The notes beneath the pieces were generated by a model, which saw nothing but the letters and a program-made list of their open reading frames with translations, was not told the origin of the DNA and did not search any database. A program made the position numbers and the translations under genes. Source: Chthonomonadales bacterium (GTDB lineage Bacteria; Armatimonadota; Chthonomonadetes; Chthonomonadales; CAJBBX01). From it: a stretch of 64,000 bases of DNA. Of this stretch, positions 36,282-44,790 are shown piece after piece. The stretch lies in contig JABWBA010000005.1 in NCBI GenBank assembly GCA_013360745.1, positions 1 through 64,000 on the forward strand, read 5' to 3'. Positions within the stretch are counted from its first letter, which is position 1, and the number at the start of each line of letters is the position of its first letter.

Positions 36282-37571
36282 ATGATCCAGGAACCTTCGC
36301 GGCTGCCTCTCCTCCGGCGGCAGGGTCCTCCGCTGGTCAGCCTTCTGGTCGCGCTGGCGTTGCGGCTCCCCGCAACTGCCGGAGCAGCGCCCAGCATCGA
36401 CGCGCTGCTCCAGCAATATGTGACGGCCGACACGCGGGTCCACGCTCGAGGTACTACTCTGACCGTCCAGCCGACAGCGACCGTCGTACGCACCACCACA
36501 CGCAGGGTTGTGCGCCGTGCCGGCGGCCGCAGCCTTGCCGTCGGCCTGCTTCCCGAGTCGAATAAGGGGGTGATCCTCGCTGATGACGGCGCCTGGACGA
36601 TCCGGTACGACCCTCGGGAAGCCATCGTACGAAAGAAGCGCTGTCTCGATCCGCCCACACGCGTGTTTGAGGAGCGGCGGCTGCGCCTCTTGAAGCGAAA
36701 CTATAAGGTGACCCTCGATGGGACGGAGACGGTCGCCGGTCGAACCTGCCGCATCCTGACATTCCGCCCGAAAGAGGGGCGCGATCGGATCACGCGCGTC
36801 TGGCTCGATGTTCGCAACGGATTTGAGCTCCGACGCGATGAGCTGGATGCCAACGGCAGCACGATCACGATGTCCCTCTATACATCGATAGACTATCCAT
36901 CGACGATCTCCCTGGCCGAAGTCACGCCCCGGTTTCCTCGCTCGGCCCGGATCGAGAGCATCAGCCGGTCTGGTCTGCACGCCGACTTCACCAGCCTTTC
37001 CCGGAGCGCCGGCTTCGAGGTGAAGCGGCCTCTGACTCTTCCGGCCGGTTATGAGTTCATCATCGGCACCGTTGCGGGCATTAGCGGCAGGAACTCCGCG
37101 TTCCTGCGCTACACCGACGGCCTTTCGGATCTGACGATGATCCAGACCCCCTATGCGACGCGAGGCGATCAGCCCTCCCGCGGCGTTCGGGTGCTGCCCC
37201 GGCCCTATGGCGAGACGGAAGTGGACTGCATCCTGGATCGAATGCAGGTCGTGCTGGTAGGAGGCGGGGACGCGCGCGATCTGGTGGCCACGGTCGAGTC
37301 GCTGCACGGGAGCGTTGAGGACGCCTGGCGGCGGGATGTCAACGCGGTGTTTCACGATCATGCGCAGAATATATCGGCGATGCGGGATCGCGGCCTTTCC
37401 AGCGCCGTCATCGTCGCGCTTCTGACTCTCTCCGCACAGAGCGGCCGTTCCACCTCGGCCGTGCTCCGCAGCTACCTGAAGGAGCGCTGCTGGCGCGATC
37501 TGGCGCGTCGATGGCGCGTGCCGGAGGCGATGGTCGAACGGAGGATACGTTCGCTGGCGATTCGGGGCTAG
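36282..37571 (+). CDS. RseB/MucB-like exported regulator
   Basis: A 429-residue exported protein. Residues 1-38 form a signal peptide ending near TAGAAP. The following region (about 40-230) matches the RseB/MucB N-terminal fold related to LolA: the strand pairs KGVILADDGAWTIRYDP and KVTLDGTETVAGRTCRIL, with VWLDVRNGFELRRDE. A second beta-domain follows (about 245-330, LPAGYEFIIGTVAG), and the C-terminus (about 345-425) is all-helical with no family I recognise. In the sigma-E system RseB protects the anti-sigma from proteolysis; position after the sigma/anti-sigma pair supports that role. Alternative start ATG 36198 would overlap the anti-sigma gene. Confidence 0.75.
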   Translation: MIQEPSRLPLLRRQGPPLVSLLVALALRLPATAGAAPSIDALLQQYVTADTRVHARGTTLTVQPTATVVRTTTRRVVRRAGGRSLAVGLLPESNKGVILADDGAWTIRYDPREAIVRKKRCLDPPTRVFEERRLRLLKRNYKVTLDGTETVAGRTCRILTFRPKEGRDRITRVWLDVRNGFELRRDELDANGSTITMSLYTSIDYPSTISLAEVTPRFPRSARIESISRSGLHADFTSLSRSAGFEVKRPLTLPAGYEFIIGTVAGISGRNSAFLRYTDGLSDLTMIQTPYATRGDQPSRGVRVLPRPYGETEVDCILDRMQVVLVGGGDARDLVATVESLHGSVEDAWRRDVNAVFHDHAQNISAMRDRGLSSAVIVALLTLSAQSGRSTSAVLRSYLKERCWRDLARRWRVPEAMVERRIRSLAIRG

Positions 37572-38176
37572 GCGGAGCGATGGTCCGGCGGGCCACCACG
37601 GACCACATGGCATCGGCGACAGCGAGCCTCGTAACTCTCCTCTGCGGCGATCAGCAAAACGGGATCGTTCCATTTCGCAGGCCGTCCATGGACGAGACGC
37701 TGAGTTTTTGAGGCCGTCCCGCCGCACTTCTTGCAGATCGCGTGGAGCTTGACGACGTCATCGGCGAGCGCGAGGAGCAGGGGCATGAAGCGGAACGGCC
37801 TGCCGCGGAAATCCTGATCGAGACCCGCGCAGACAACATCCACACCGCGGTCGGCCAGGCGCGTGCACAGATCGACCACGCCCTCATCGAAGAACTGAAT
37901 CTCCTCGATCGCGACGAGGTCAATATCCGCCGGCAGGATCGCTTCGATCTCGGAGGAGCGCCGTACCGCCCGTGCCTCCAGCGTCGTCCCGTCGTGCGTG
38001 CGGATGACTTCCGTGGCGCATCTGGTCTCCATCGCCGACTTGAAGACGCCGACCGTCCTTCTCGCATGGATGGCGCGCCGTACCAGTCGGATCATCTCCT
38101 CGGTCTTGCCCGAAAACATGCAGCCGGTGATCACCGTGATCGATCCGGCTCGGTTCCTATGGCCGGCACGCCTCAT
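37568..38176 (-). CDS. tdk: Thymidine kinase, type II
   Basis: A 202-residue salvage kinase that phosphorylates thymidine. The P-loop is G18-CMFSGKT25, followed by the DxxAIEEIQFF-type Walker B (DLVAIEEIQFFDE), the lasso-loop GLDQDFRGRPF, and a structural zinc site of two CxxC pairs (CKKCGG and CRRCH). Length matches family. It is the last gene of the nth - cyclase - ligase - tdk operon, 10 nt after the ligase stop, and overlaps the convergent RseB-like stop by 4 nt. Confidence 0.95.
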   Translation of the reverse strand: MRRAGHRNRAGSITVITGCMFSGKTEEMIRLVRRAIHARRTVGVFKSAMETRCATEVIRTHDGTTLEARAVRRSSEIEAILPADIDLVAIEEIQFFDEGVVDLCTRLADRGVDVVCAGLDQDFRGRPFRFMPLLLALADDVVKLHAICKKCGGTASKTQRLVHGRPAKWNDPVLLIAAEESYEARCRRCHVVRGGPPDHRSA

Positions 38177-38186
38177 GGCACGATCG

Positions 38187-39722
38187 TCAGGCGGACCCGT
38201 TGGGTTCCAGGTCCATCTCCTTCCTCAGGAGTCGTTTCAGGACTTTGCCGGTGCTGCTCCGGGGCAGGGTCTCCCGGAAGAGGACCCGTCGGGGCACCTT
38301 GTAGTTGGCCAGCGATTTGCGGCAAAACTCGCGTATCTCCCGGACATCGGCGCTGGCTTCGGGCTTCAGCGCGATCACTGCGACGACTTCCTCGCCCCGG
38401 AGAGGGTCGACGGATCCGATGACGGCCGCGTCGAGCACGGCCGGGTGAGTGTATAGGACCTCCTCGATCTCCCGGGGATAGACGTTGAGGCCGCCGACGA
38501 TGAGCATGTCCTTCTTCCGGTCGACGATCGTGAAGTAGCCGTCCTCGTCGACGGTGCCCAGATCGCCGGTGTGGTACCACCCTCCCCGCATCGCCTCGGC
38601 GGTCGCCTCAGGCTGATGATGGTAGCCGAGCATGACGTTGTCGCCTCGGACGACGATCTCACCCACCGTATTCGGCGGCAGCTCCTGATCGTGATCATCG
38701 ACGATACGCATCTCAACGCCGGGCAGCGGGAGGCCGATCGTGCCGGGTTTGCGGGGTCCTGCGGGGGGATTGACCGACGTGCAGGGACTGCACTCCGTCG
38801 GGCCGTCCCCTTCGATGATGATCGTGTCGAACTTCGCCTCGAAGGCTTCCATGAGCGCCACCGGCATGGGAGCGCCCCCCGACACGCAGAGTCGGACCTT
38901 CGCGAATGCCTCGGTACGATCGCCGAACTGCAGCATCGCCGCATACATCGCAGGGACCGCCGGCACGATCGTCACGCCGGCGGTCTCGATGATTTCCAGC
39001 GTGCGAGCCGGCTGGAACATCTCCACGCACGTAAAGCGGGATCCCGAGTAGAGGGCTGCATGCTGGCAGACCGTGCCGGCAAAGGCGTGAAAGAGCGGCA
39101 GTACGCACAGGAGGTTATCGTCAGGGCCGAACTCGAGGACGCTCCGGATCTGCCGGCAGTTGGCGAGGAGGTTGTTCTGTGAGAGGACCGCGCCCTTGGG
39201 TTTGCCGGTCGTGCCGGAGGTGTAGATGAATACCGCCGGGTCCTGGGGACTCGGTCGGGTCTCCGGCATCGGCGCCGCCGCGCCTTCGGCAAGGAACTCC
39301 TCGAACGTGGTCATTCCGGCAGGAACCTCGGACCGGCTGCCGACGCAGATGAGATGTCGAATGCCAAGCGCCTCGGCGGCCGGGGCGGCCGCTTCGAGAA
39401 GCTGCGGTATCGTCAGCACAAGCTCGACGCCCGCATCGCCCCAGATATGCTCGAGCTCCGCTTGCTTGAGGAGGGGATTCGCCGGAACCGGTATGACTCC
39501 GATGGCGTTCGCGCCGTAGTAGGCGATGGTGAAGGGAGGAACGTTTGGCAGAAGAACGCCGATTTTGGCGCCGAACTGGAGGCCCCGACTGCCCAGCGCC
39601 CGCGCGAAGCGCTCGGTGAGGACGGAGAGATCGCCGTAGGTGAGCGCCATCTCACGATAGAGAATGGCCTGCCGATCCGGGTACTCCTCGGCGCCTTTCC
39701 GAATGATATCATACAGAACCAT
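38187..39722 (-). CDS. Acyl-CoA ligase, AMP-forming
   Basis: A 511-residue adenylate-forming enzyme of the long-chain fatty acid CoA ligase type (FadD-like). It has the P-loop YTSGTTGKPKGAV, GDGPTECSPC, the hinge WYHTGDLG, DRKKDMLIVGGLNVYP and the catalytic lysine in SSTGKVLKR. Acyl chain preference is unknown. ATG 39722 follows AAGGAG by about 8 nt; an upstream in-frame TTG is less likely. Three nucleotides separate it from the cyclase stop. No beta-oxidation genes are nearby. Confidence 0.9.
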   Translation of the reverse strand: MVLYDIIRKGAEEYPDRQAILYREMALTYGDLSVLTERFARALGSRGLQFGAKIGVLLPNVPPFTIAYYGANAIGVIPVPANPLLKQAELEHIWGDAGVELVLTIPQLLEAAAPAAEALGIRHLICVGSRSEVPAGMTTFEEFLAEGAAAPMPETRPSPQDPAVFIYTSGTTGKPKGAVLSQNNLLANCRQIRSVLEFGPDDNLLCVLPLFHAFAGTVCQHAALYSGSRFTCVEMFQPARTLEIIETAGVTIVPAVPAMYAAMLQFGDRTEAFAKVRLCVSGGAPMPVALMEAFEAKFDTIIIEGDGPTECSPCTSVNPPAGPRKPGTIGLPLPGVEMRIVDDHDQELPPNTVGEIVVRGDNVMLGYHHQPEATAEAMRGGWYHTGDLGTVDEDGYFTIVDRKKDMLIVGGLNVYPREIEEVLYTHPAVLDAAVIGSVDPLRGEEVVAVIALKPEASADVREIREFCRKSLANYKVPRRVLFRETLPRSSTGKVLKRLLRKEMDLEPNGSA

Positions 39723-39724
39723 CG

Positions 39725-41431
39725 TCAACTCTCCTTCGCCGTCGCAAGGGCAATCGCCTTCGACAGGGTGGTAGATTCCGGGCGAACGCCGACACCCAGT
39801 GCGTTCCGAACTTCGTCCAGCTCTTTTTCGACCCGATCGACGATCGGGCTGCCAACCTCTCTGTATGCCTCCAGCGCACCCTGCAGAAGGATCGCGGCAC
39901 GTTCGTAGCTGCGCCGAACGGCTGCGCTGCGACCGAGATCCCTCAGACTATCGGCGATACCGGCCACATCACCGATCCGATGGTATTGGCGGAGCGCTTC
40001 CAGCGTGCGCTGGTCTGCTTCATCGTGACCGGTCGTCGGCGGATGGGAATCTCCAATGGCAGGCAGCAAGGCCGCCAGCGCTGAACCGTCCAGGATTCGC
40101 TCCATGATGGGTCGGCGCGGAGCGCCTCCTGCTGACGGGGCCGCCTGTTCGCTGGTGGAGAGGATACCCTCGGGAGCGTTCTGATGGGTCCTCAGAAGAT
40201 CAACGGTCTTTTCGATCGCTCCGGGCAAGCCATCCAGTTTCCTCAGGAGACTCGAGATGATGCGCGCTCTTGGATCCGTCAGCTGAAAGGTCCGGATTGC
40301 CTCCTGTGCTCGTTCGACGAACAATCGTCCGCTGTCGCTCTCGATAACCTCTGCCGCGCCTGCATCGGGCTCAGGGACACCGAGCCCTCCGAGCTCTAGA
40401 ACGGTGATCCCGTCCAGATCCAGCGCTTCAGCGGAGGTGGCGAGGCAGCGGAGCGAGGCGGCGCCGGACAGCAGGCGATGGATGAACGAGCCCGCCTCAG
40501 GAATGCGGCCGCAATCGTCGAGGATCAACAGGCACTCCCGGGCGCTGATCCAGTCTCTGAGTTCGGCTGTAGCCGATCTGCCCGGACGGATACGGAGCCC
40601 GAGGGTATGGGCGACGGCCTCGGCAGCCTCTTCGGCGGTGGCGCAATCCGTCAGGCGGATGAACCAGACTCCGTCCGGGAATCGATCCACCCGCTCTGCG
40701 GCAACCTGCAGCGAAAGACGGGTCTTGCCGACCCCCTGAGGTCCCGTGACCTGCAGGCATCGCACGTCGTTTCGGGACAGGAGATGGGCGATCTTCTCGA
40801 TCTCCGCCTGACGGCCGATGAAGCTTGTCCTCTGCATTGGCAGAGAGAGGGCATGGGCGTTGAGCGACTTCGGTCGTGGCGCTGGCCGACGTGCGAGGAT
40901 CGACGGCGAGCAATCATAGAGCCGGATCGGTTCGTCGAGGTCTCGCAGCCGGTGAAAGCCGAGATCGGTCACGTTCGCAGCCTCGCGGACTGCCTCACCG
41001 GCCTGTTGGAGCGTCTCCTCGGAGATCAACGTTTGCCCGCCGTTGGCGGCAGCCATGATTCGGGCCGTCCGGTTGACGGGAGGCCCGAAGTAGTCCCCGC
41101 ACTGGGCGAACGGCTGTCCGGTATGCACGCCCATCCGGACGCGGATCCGGCCGATGTCGGGGGGCCACGGGTAGCGTTCCATGGCGGCCTGGGCTACCAT
41201 GGCGCAGCGGATGGCGGCTGCGGGGTTTTCGAACGCGGCTTTGAAGGAGTCCCCTTCGGTCTTCATCAGATGCCCGCCGTTCCGCTGGATCGCTTCCGAG
41301 AGGATGGCGTTATGGGTCTGCAGGACCGGCAGGAAGGCATCGCCGTGGTTCTCCCAGAGATCGGTGGAACCGACGATATCGGTAAAGAGAAACGTCATCG
41401 TCGCTTGATGCGAACCGGCCGTCGCAGTCAC
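39725..41431 (-). CDS. Class III nucleotidyl cyclase fused to STAND-type ATPase
   Basis: A 568-residue protein. The N-terminal cyclase homology domain (about 12-180) keeps the whole active set: metal Asp18 (FTDIVGST) and Asp61, adenine-selecting Lys57 (KTEGD), the partner Asp in GDYFG, and the N/R transition-state pair in PVNRTARI; adenylate cyclase is therefore predicted. An ATPase module follows (about 205-460) with Walker A TGPQGVGKT and Walker B LLILDD, as in mycobacterial cyclase-NTPase proteins. The C-terminus has a short helical repeat only; no LuxR domain. GTG 41431 lies 3 nt after the nth stop, in an operon with nth, an acyl-CoA ligase and tdk. Confidence 0.85.
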   Translation of the reverse strand: MTATAGSHQATMTFLFTDIVGSTDLWENHGDAFLPVLQTHNAILSEAIQRNGGHLMKTEGDSFKAAFENPAAAIRCAMVAQAAMERYPWPPDIGRIRVRMGVHTGQPFAQCGDYFGPPVNRTARIMAAANGGQTLISEETLQQAGEAVREAANVTDLGFHRLRDLDEPIRLYDCSPSILARRPAPRPKSLNAHALSLPMQRTSFIGRQAEIEKIAHLLSRNDVRCLQVTGPQGVGKTRLSLQVAAERVDRFPDGVWFIRLTDCATAEEAAEAVAHTLGLRIRPGRSATAELRDWISARECLLILDDCGRIPEAGSFIHRLLSGAASLRCLATSAEALDLDGITVLELGGLGVPEPDAGAAEVIESDSGRLFVERAQEAIRTFQLTDPRARIISSLLRKLDGLPGAIEKTVDLLRTHQNAPEGILSTSEQAAPSAGGAPRRPIMERILDGSALAALLPAIGDSHPPTTGHDEADQRTLEALRQYHRIGDVAGIADSLRDLGRSAAVRRSYERAAILLQGALEAYREVGSPIVDRVEKELDEVRNALGVGVRPESTTLSKAIALATAKES

Positions 41432-41434
41432 GGG

Positions 41435-42109
41435 TTATCCGTTGGTGCGAGCCCGATCTGCGGCATAGGCGCACATCGACACGACGGGGCAGATGTCGCA
41501 TCGAGGCTGTCTTGCTTTGCAGATGGTCCGACCATGTCGTATAAGCGCCATATGAAAACGATATACTAGCTGAGACGGAACAAGCCGCCCGAGGGCTTCA
41601 TGCGCAGGGCCCTCTCCCATGGTGTCGGGAATCATGCCGAGGCGACGGCTGACCCGATGGACGTGGGTATCGACCGGCAGCGCCGCCCGACCCATGGCGA
41701 AGCAGAGGACGATGGCCGCGGTCTTGGGGCCGACCCCGGGCAGGCGCATCAGCTCTCGACGGGCTTCGTCGTCGGTCATCCCATACAGGTACTCGAGGTC
41801 CGGAGCGCCCCGCTGATCGACGAGATGCCGTACCACGCCAAGGATGAAGCGGGCTTTGGATCGGGCGAGGCCGCCCGGGCGGATCGCCTCCTCGACCGCG
41901 GCGGTCGGGGCATCCAGCAGGTCCGCCCAGTCGGGAAACGCCTCCCGCAGGTTGAGCCACGCACGGTGCGAGTTCGTATCGGAGGTGTGCTGCGACAGGA
42001 TACAGGCGATCAGCATATCCAGGCACGGAGTCGGTTCCATTGGGTCCGGTACTCCATGAACCGCCTCCAGCCCGGCTATCAGCGCCTCAATCCGATCCTC
42101 GCTCCACAC
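41435..42109 (-). CDS. nth: Endonuclease III-type DNA glycosylase
   Basis: A 224-residue HhH-GPD glycosylase that removes oxidised pyrimidines. The HhH motif LPGVGPKTA has the catalytic lysine, the catalytic Asp is in LPVDTHVHRVSRRLG, and the [4Fe-4S] cluster is C-x6-C-x2-C-x5-C near the C-terminus (KARQPRCDICPVVSMC). The start is GTG 42109 after CGGAGG. The open frame runs far upstream to 43225 but there it is antisense to the Gfo gene. First gene of the four-gene minus operon. Confidence 0.93.
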   Translation of the reverse strand: MWSEDRIEALIAGLEAVHGVPDPMEPTPCLDMLIACILSQHTSDTNSHRAWLNLREAFPDWADLLDAPTAAVEEAIRPGGLARSKARFILGVVRHLVDQRGAPDLEYLYGMTDDEARRELMRLPGVGPKTAAIVLCFAMGRAALPVDTHVHRVSRRLGMIPDTMGEGPAHEALGRLVPSQLVYRFHMALIRHGRTICKARQPRCDICPVVSMCAYAADRARTNG

Positions 42110-42232
42110 GGCGCCTCCGTTCGCTGTCCATGGTCGGTTATCCTGCAGCAATGCGCCCAAATCCACAGGGAGGAGCGCGTTACGGAACGAACCTAACAAC
42201 GAGACAGATCGCTCAGGAAAGGTTCTGAGAAC

Positions 42233-43285
42233 ATGGATCGACCAAGAATCGGATTTGTCGGCGTCGGAGGGATGGGCCAATGCGCGCATCTCCGGAACTA
42301 TGCGGCGCTGCCCTCCTGCGAGGTCGTCGCCCTCGCCGAGCTGAGGCCGGAGCTGGGTCGGAAGGTGGCGGCCCGCTACGGCATCCCGCAGGTGTTTCGC
42401 TCGGCGTCGGAGATGCTCGACGGGGTCGCTCTCGACGCCATCGTGGCGAGTCAGCCGTTCACTCGTCACGGCGTTCTGGTGCCGGAGCTGGCCCGGGCCG
42501 GGGTGCCGATCTTCACCGAGAAGCCTCTTGCCAGCTCGATCGAAGCGGGGCAGAGAATCCTGGAGGCGCTCGACCGTTCGGGCATATGGCACATGGTCGG
42601 CTACCACAAGCGGAGCGACCCGGCTGCCATGTACGCCCGGGCGGAGATCGAGCGTCTCCGATCGACGGGCGAACTCGGCGCCCTCCGTTATGTGCGCATC
42701 GTGATGCCGGCTGGCGACTGGGTCGCCGGGGGCTTTACCGATCTGCTCGGCTCGGATGATCCATGTCCGCCGCTGGAAACGGATCCTCCTGCCGCCGACA
42801 TGGACGAAGAGACCGCTGTCCAGTACAACGCCTTCGTCAACTACTACATCCATCAGGTGAACCTGATGCGGCATCTCCTTGGCGAACCGTATACGGTGGC
42901 CTATGCCGATCCATCCGGGGTGTTGCTGGCCGCGACGAGCGCCTCGGGCGTTTGCGGCACGATCGAAATGTCGCCATATACGACGACGATCGACTGGCAC
43001 GAATCGGCGCTGGTCGCCTTCGAACGGGGCTATGTTCGCCTCGATCTGCCGGCGCCTCTCGCCTCGAATCGACCCGGCAGGGTCGAGGTATTCAAGGATC
43101 CCGGAGGCGGACAGACACCGGTTACGATCGTCCCCACGCTGCCCTGGGTGCATGCCATGCGACAGCAGGCCGAGAACTTCGTCCGGGCGGTCCGGGGGGA
43201 GATCCCGCCCATGTGCGAGGCGCATGAGGCGATGGAGGACCTACAGGCAGCCCGTGCCTACATCAGATTGCTCATGGGCAGATGA
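42233..43285 (+). CDS. Gfo/Idh/MocA family oxidoreductase (copy 2)
   Basis: A 350-residue cytoplasmic oxidoreductase. Rossmann loop GFVGVGGMGQCAH, EKP motif FTEKPLASS, and a YYIHQVNLMRHLLG substrate segment in the C-terminal beta-sheet domain. Substrate unknown, likely a sugar or cyclitol. ATG 42233 follows AGGAAAGG by about 8 nt. The next gene, UroD-like, overlaps it by 4 nt (ATGA), so the two are translationally coupled. The same order (Gfo then UroD-like) is present at 17993-15678 on the other strand, with little residue similarity beyond family motifs. Confidence 0.88.
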   Translation: MDRPRIGFVGVGGMGQCAHLRNYAALPSCEVVALAELRPELGRKVAARYGIPQVFRSASEMLDGVALDAIVASQPFTRHGVLVPELARAGVPIFTEKPLASSIEAGQRILEALDRSGIWHMVGYHKRSDPAAMYARAEIERLRSTGELGALRYVRIVMPAGDWVAGGFTDLLGSDDPCPPLETDPPAADMDEETAVQYNAFVNYYIHQVNLMRHLLGEPYTVAYADPSGVLLAATSASGVCGTIEMSPYTTTIDWHESALVAFERGYVRLDLPAPLASNRPGRVEVFKDPGGGQTPVTIVPTLPWVHAMRQQAENFVRAVRGEIPPMCEAHEAMEDLQAARAYIRLLMGR

Positions 43286-44385
43286 TGAACGCAATGGAAC
43301 CGGGCGAGCGGCTCATTCGATGCCTTCTCGGCCAATCGGTAGATCGCATTCCCTTCGGCATCGGCCTCGGCTGGGGGCCGTGGGGCGAAACGCTGGAGCG
43401 ATGGCGGGCGGAGACGATTCGGCCCGACCTCGATCCCGCCGCCGAGCTCGGCTTCGACCGGAGCTTCGCCGTGCCCGAGGTCCATCCCGGACTGTTCCCT
43501 CCCTTCACGCCGGAGATCCTTGATCAGGATGATCGGTTCGTTGTTCATCGGGATGCGATGGGCATCGTCCGCCGGGATCGGCGCGATGGCCATTCGATGC
43601 CGGAGTTCTTGCGGCATCCGGTTGGGACCGCAGACGATTGGGCGATTCTCAAAGAGGAACGACTGGCGATCGAGACGCCCGGGCGGATCCCGCAGAACTG
43701 GGAGGCGTTTCGCGCGCGGATCCGCAGTACGGGGGAGGCCGTGCAGGTCGGATGGTTTCCGTATGGTGTGTTCGGCACGGTGCGCGATCTCATGGGCGTT
43801 GAGGCGCTGATGGTGGCGCTCTACGACGAGCCCGACCTGATCTCGGAGATCATGGAACATCTGACAACCCTGTGGATCGCCCTGTGGGACCGCGTCGCCG
43901 ACGAAGCGCCCGTCGGACATCTTCATATCTGGGAGGACATGTCCGGTCGGGACGGACCTCTCATCTCCCCGATCATGATCCGGCGGTTCATGGGGCCGTG
44001 CTACGAGCGGCTCGCGGCATGGGCGGCGGCCAGAGGAGTCCGGATCGTCTCCGTCGACACGGACGGCGACTGTGCGCTGCTGGTCCCGATCTTCATGGAC
44101 CTTGGCGTGAACATGATGTTTCCGTTTGAAGTGCAGGCGGGGAACGACATTGAGGGCTATCGCGCACGGTATCCGACGATGGGGATCATTGGCGGATTGG
44201 ATAAGAGGGCGCTGGCCCTGGGCCAGAAGGAGATCGATGTGGAGGTCGCTCGCGCAGAGCGTATGATCCGCCACGGACGCTACATCCCAGCCTTCGACCA
44301 TCTCATCCCGCCCGATGTGCCATGGGCCAACTTCGCCTATGCCGCCGAACGGATGGCTCAGGTCTGCGGAGTCCGGTCCGCCTGA
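43282..44385 (+). CDS. UroD-like family protein (copy 2)
   Basis: A 367-residue member of the UroD superfamily but of a different branch from copy 1. Marks are FGIGLGWGPWGETLERWR, WFPYGVFGTVRDLMG, HIWEDMSGRDGPLISP, SVDTDGDCALLVP and MGIIGGLDKRALA. The MtaA-like zinc ligands (H-x-C...C) are not obvious. Start ATG 43282 overlaps the preceding Gfo stop. Coupling to an oxidoreductase suggests it acts on the same metabolite; cobalamin-dependent methyl transfer, or a lyase step, are possibilities. Confidence 0.78.
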   Translation: MMNAMEPGERLIRCLLGQSVDRIPFGIGLGWGPWGETLERWRAETIRPDLDPAAELGFDRSFAVPEVHPGLFPPFTPEILDQDDRFVVHRDAMGIVRRDRRDGHSMPEFLRHPVGTADDWAILKEERLAIETPGRIPQNWEAFRARIRSTGEAVQVGWFPYGVFGTVRDLMGVEALMVALYDEPDLISEIMEHLTTLWIALWDRVADEAPVGHLHIWEDMSGRDGPLISPIMIRRFMGPCYERLAAWAAARGVRIVSVDTDGDCALLVPIFMDLGVNMMFPFEVQAGNDIEGYRARYPTMGIIGGLDKRALALGQKEIDVEVARAERMIRHGRYIPAFDHLIPPDVPWANFAYAAERMAQVCGVRSA

Positions 44386-44426
44386 GATCCTCTGACGGCC
44401 CTCTGCCATCCACCCGCATCATAGCT

Positions 44427-44444
44427 GGCGGTTCACGAACCGCC
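44427..44444 (+). terminator. Hairpin after the UroD-like gene
   Basis: GGCGGTT (44427-44433) pairs with AACCGCC (44438-44444) around CACG. It is 42 nt past the stop and has no U-run; a weak terminator or structural element. Confidence 0.35.
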
Positions 44445-44551
44445 CGGCCACCGTCTGTGCGTCGGAATGGCCTGTGCCCGCCGGCAGGAAGTTCGCGCAT
44501 CGCCGGCTTCGAACTCGTCATCACTCATGCGGAGCGCCAGCATCGATCGTG

Positions 44552-44571
44552 CCGTATCGGATAAGATACGG
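44552..44571. promoter_or_regulatory. Palindrome just before the tRNA-Ser promoter
   Basis: CCGTATC at 44552-44558 and GATACGG at 44565-44571, a perfect 7-bp inverted repeat with a 6-nt centre, ending 3 bp before the -35. It could be an operator or the end of a transcript. The rest of the 229-bp gap before the tRNA holds only the hairpin at 44427. Confidence 0.35.
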
Positions 44572-44573
44572 TC

Positions 44574-44602
44574 TTGCGCGCTCGGACAGGGTGTGCTATA
44601 GT
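44574..44602 (+). promoter_or_regulatory. tRNA-Ser promoter
   Basis: -35 TTGCGC at 44574-44579, 17-bp spacer, -10 TATAGT at 44597-44602 with TG at 44594-44595. Transcription would begin near 44609, 6 nt before the tRNA. Confidence 0.65.
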
Positions 44603-44614
44603 ATCATCGAACGC

Positions 44615-44706
44615 GGAGAGATGGCTGAGTGGTCGAAAGCGGCCGCCTGCTAAGCGGTTGTAGGGGTGTTAAGCCCTTACCCCGGGTTCGAATCCCGGTC
44701 TCTCCG
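44615..44706 (+). tRNA. tRNA-Ser (anticodon GCU)
   Basis: Acceptor GGAGAGA pairs with TCTCTCC, anticodon GCT at 44649-44651 (codons AGC/AGU), T-arm GGTTCGAATCC, and a long variable arm of the class II type. The discriminator is G at 44706 and CCA is not encoded. It has its own promoter and terminator. Confidence 0.97.
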
Positions 44707-44727
44707 CTGCATTATAAGCCGCTAGCA

Positions 44728-44777
44728 GGCGCGAGGTTGGGTCCCATCAGGATCCCAACCTCGCGCCCTTGCGTTTT
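44728..44777 (+). terminator. Strong terminator after tRNA-Ser
   Basis: A 14-bp perfect stem, GGCGCGAGGTTGGG at 44728-44741 with CCCAACCTCGCGCC at 44754-44767, extended by TCC/GGA with a one-base bulge, followed by CTTGCGTTTT. It ends the tRNA transcript about 20 nt after the gene, right before the lytic transglycosylase gene. Confidence 0.8.
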
Positions 44778-44790
44778 ATGCAGGAGACGG

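Noticed and set aside
36120-37727. Minus-strand open frame of 535 codons
   Set aside because: Antisense to the RseB-like gene; low-complexity Arg/Gly-rich composition typical of a shadow frame.
42110-43225. N-terminal extension of the nth frame
   Set aside because: Antisense to a Gfo gene; GTG 42109 with CGGAGG gives the family length.
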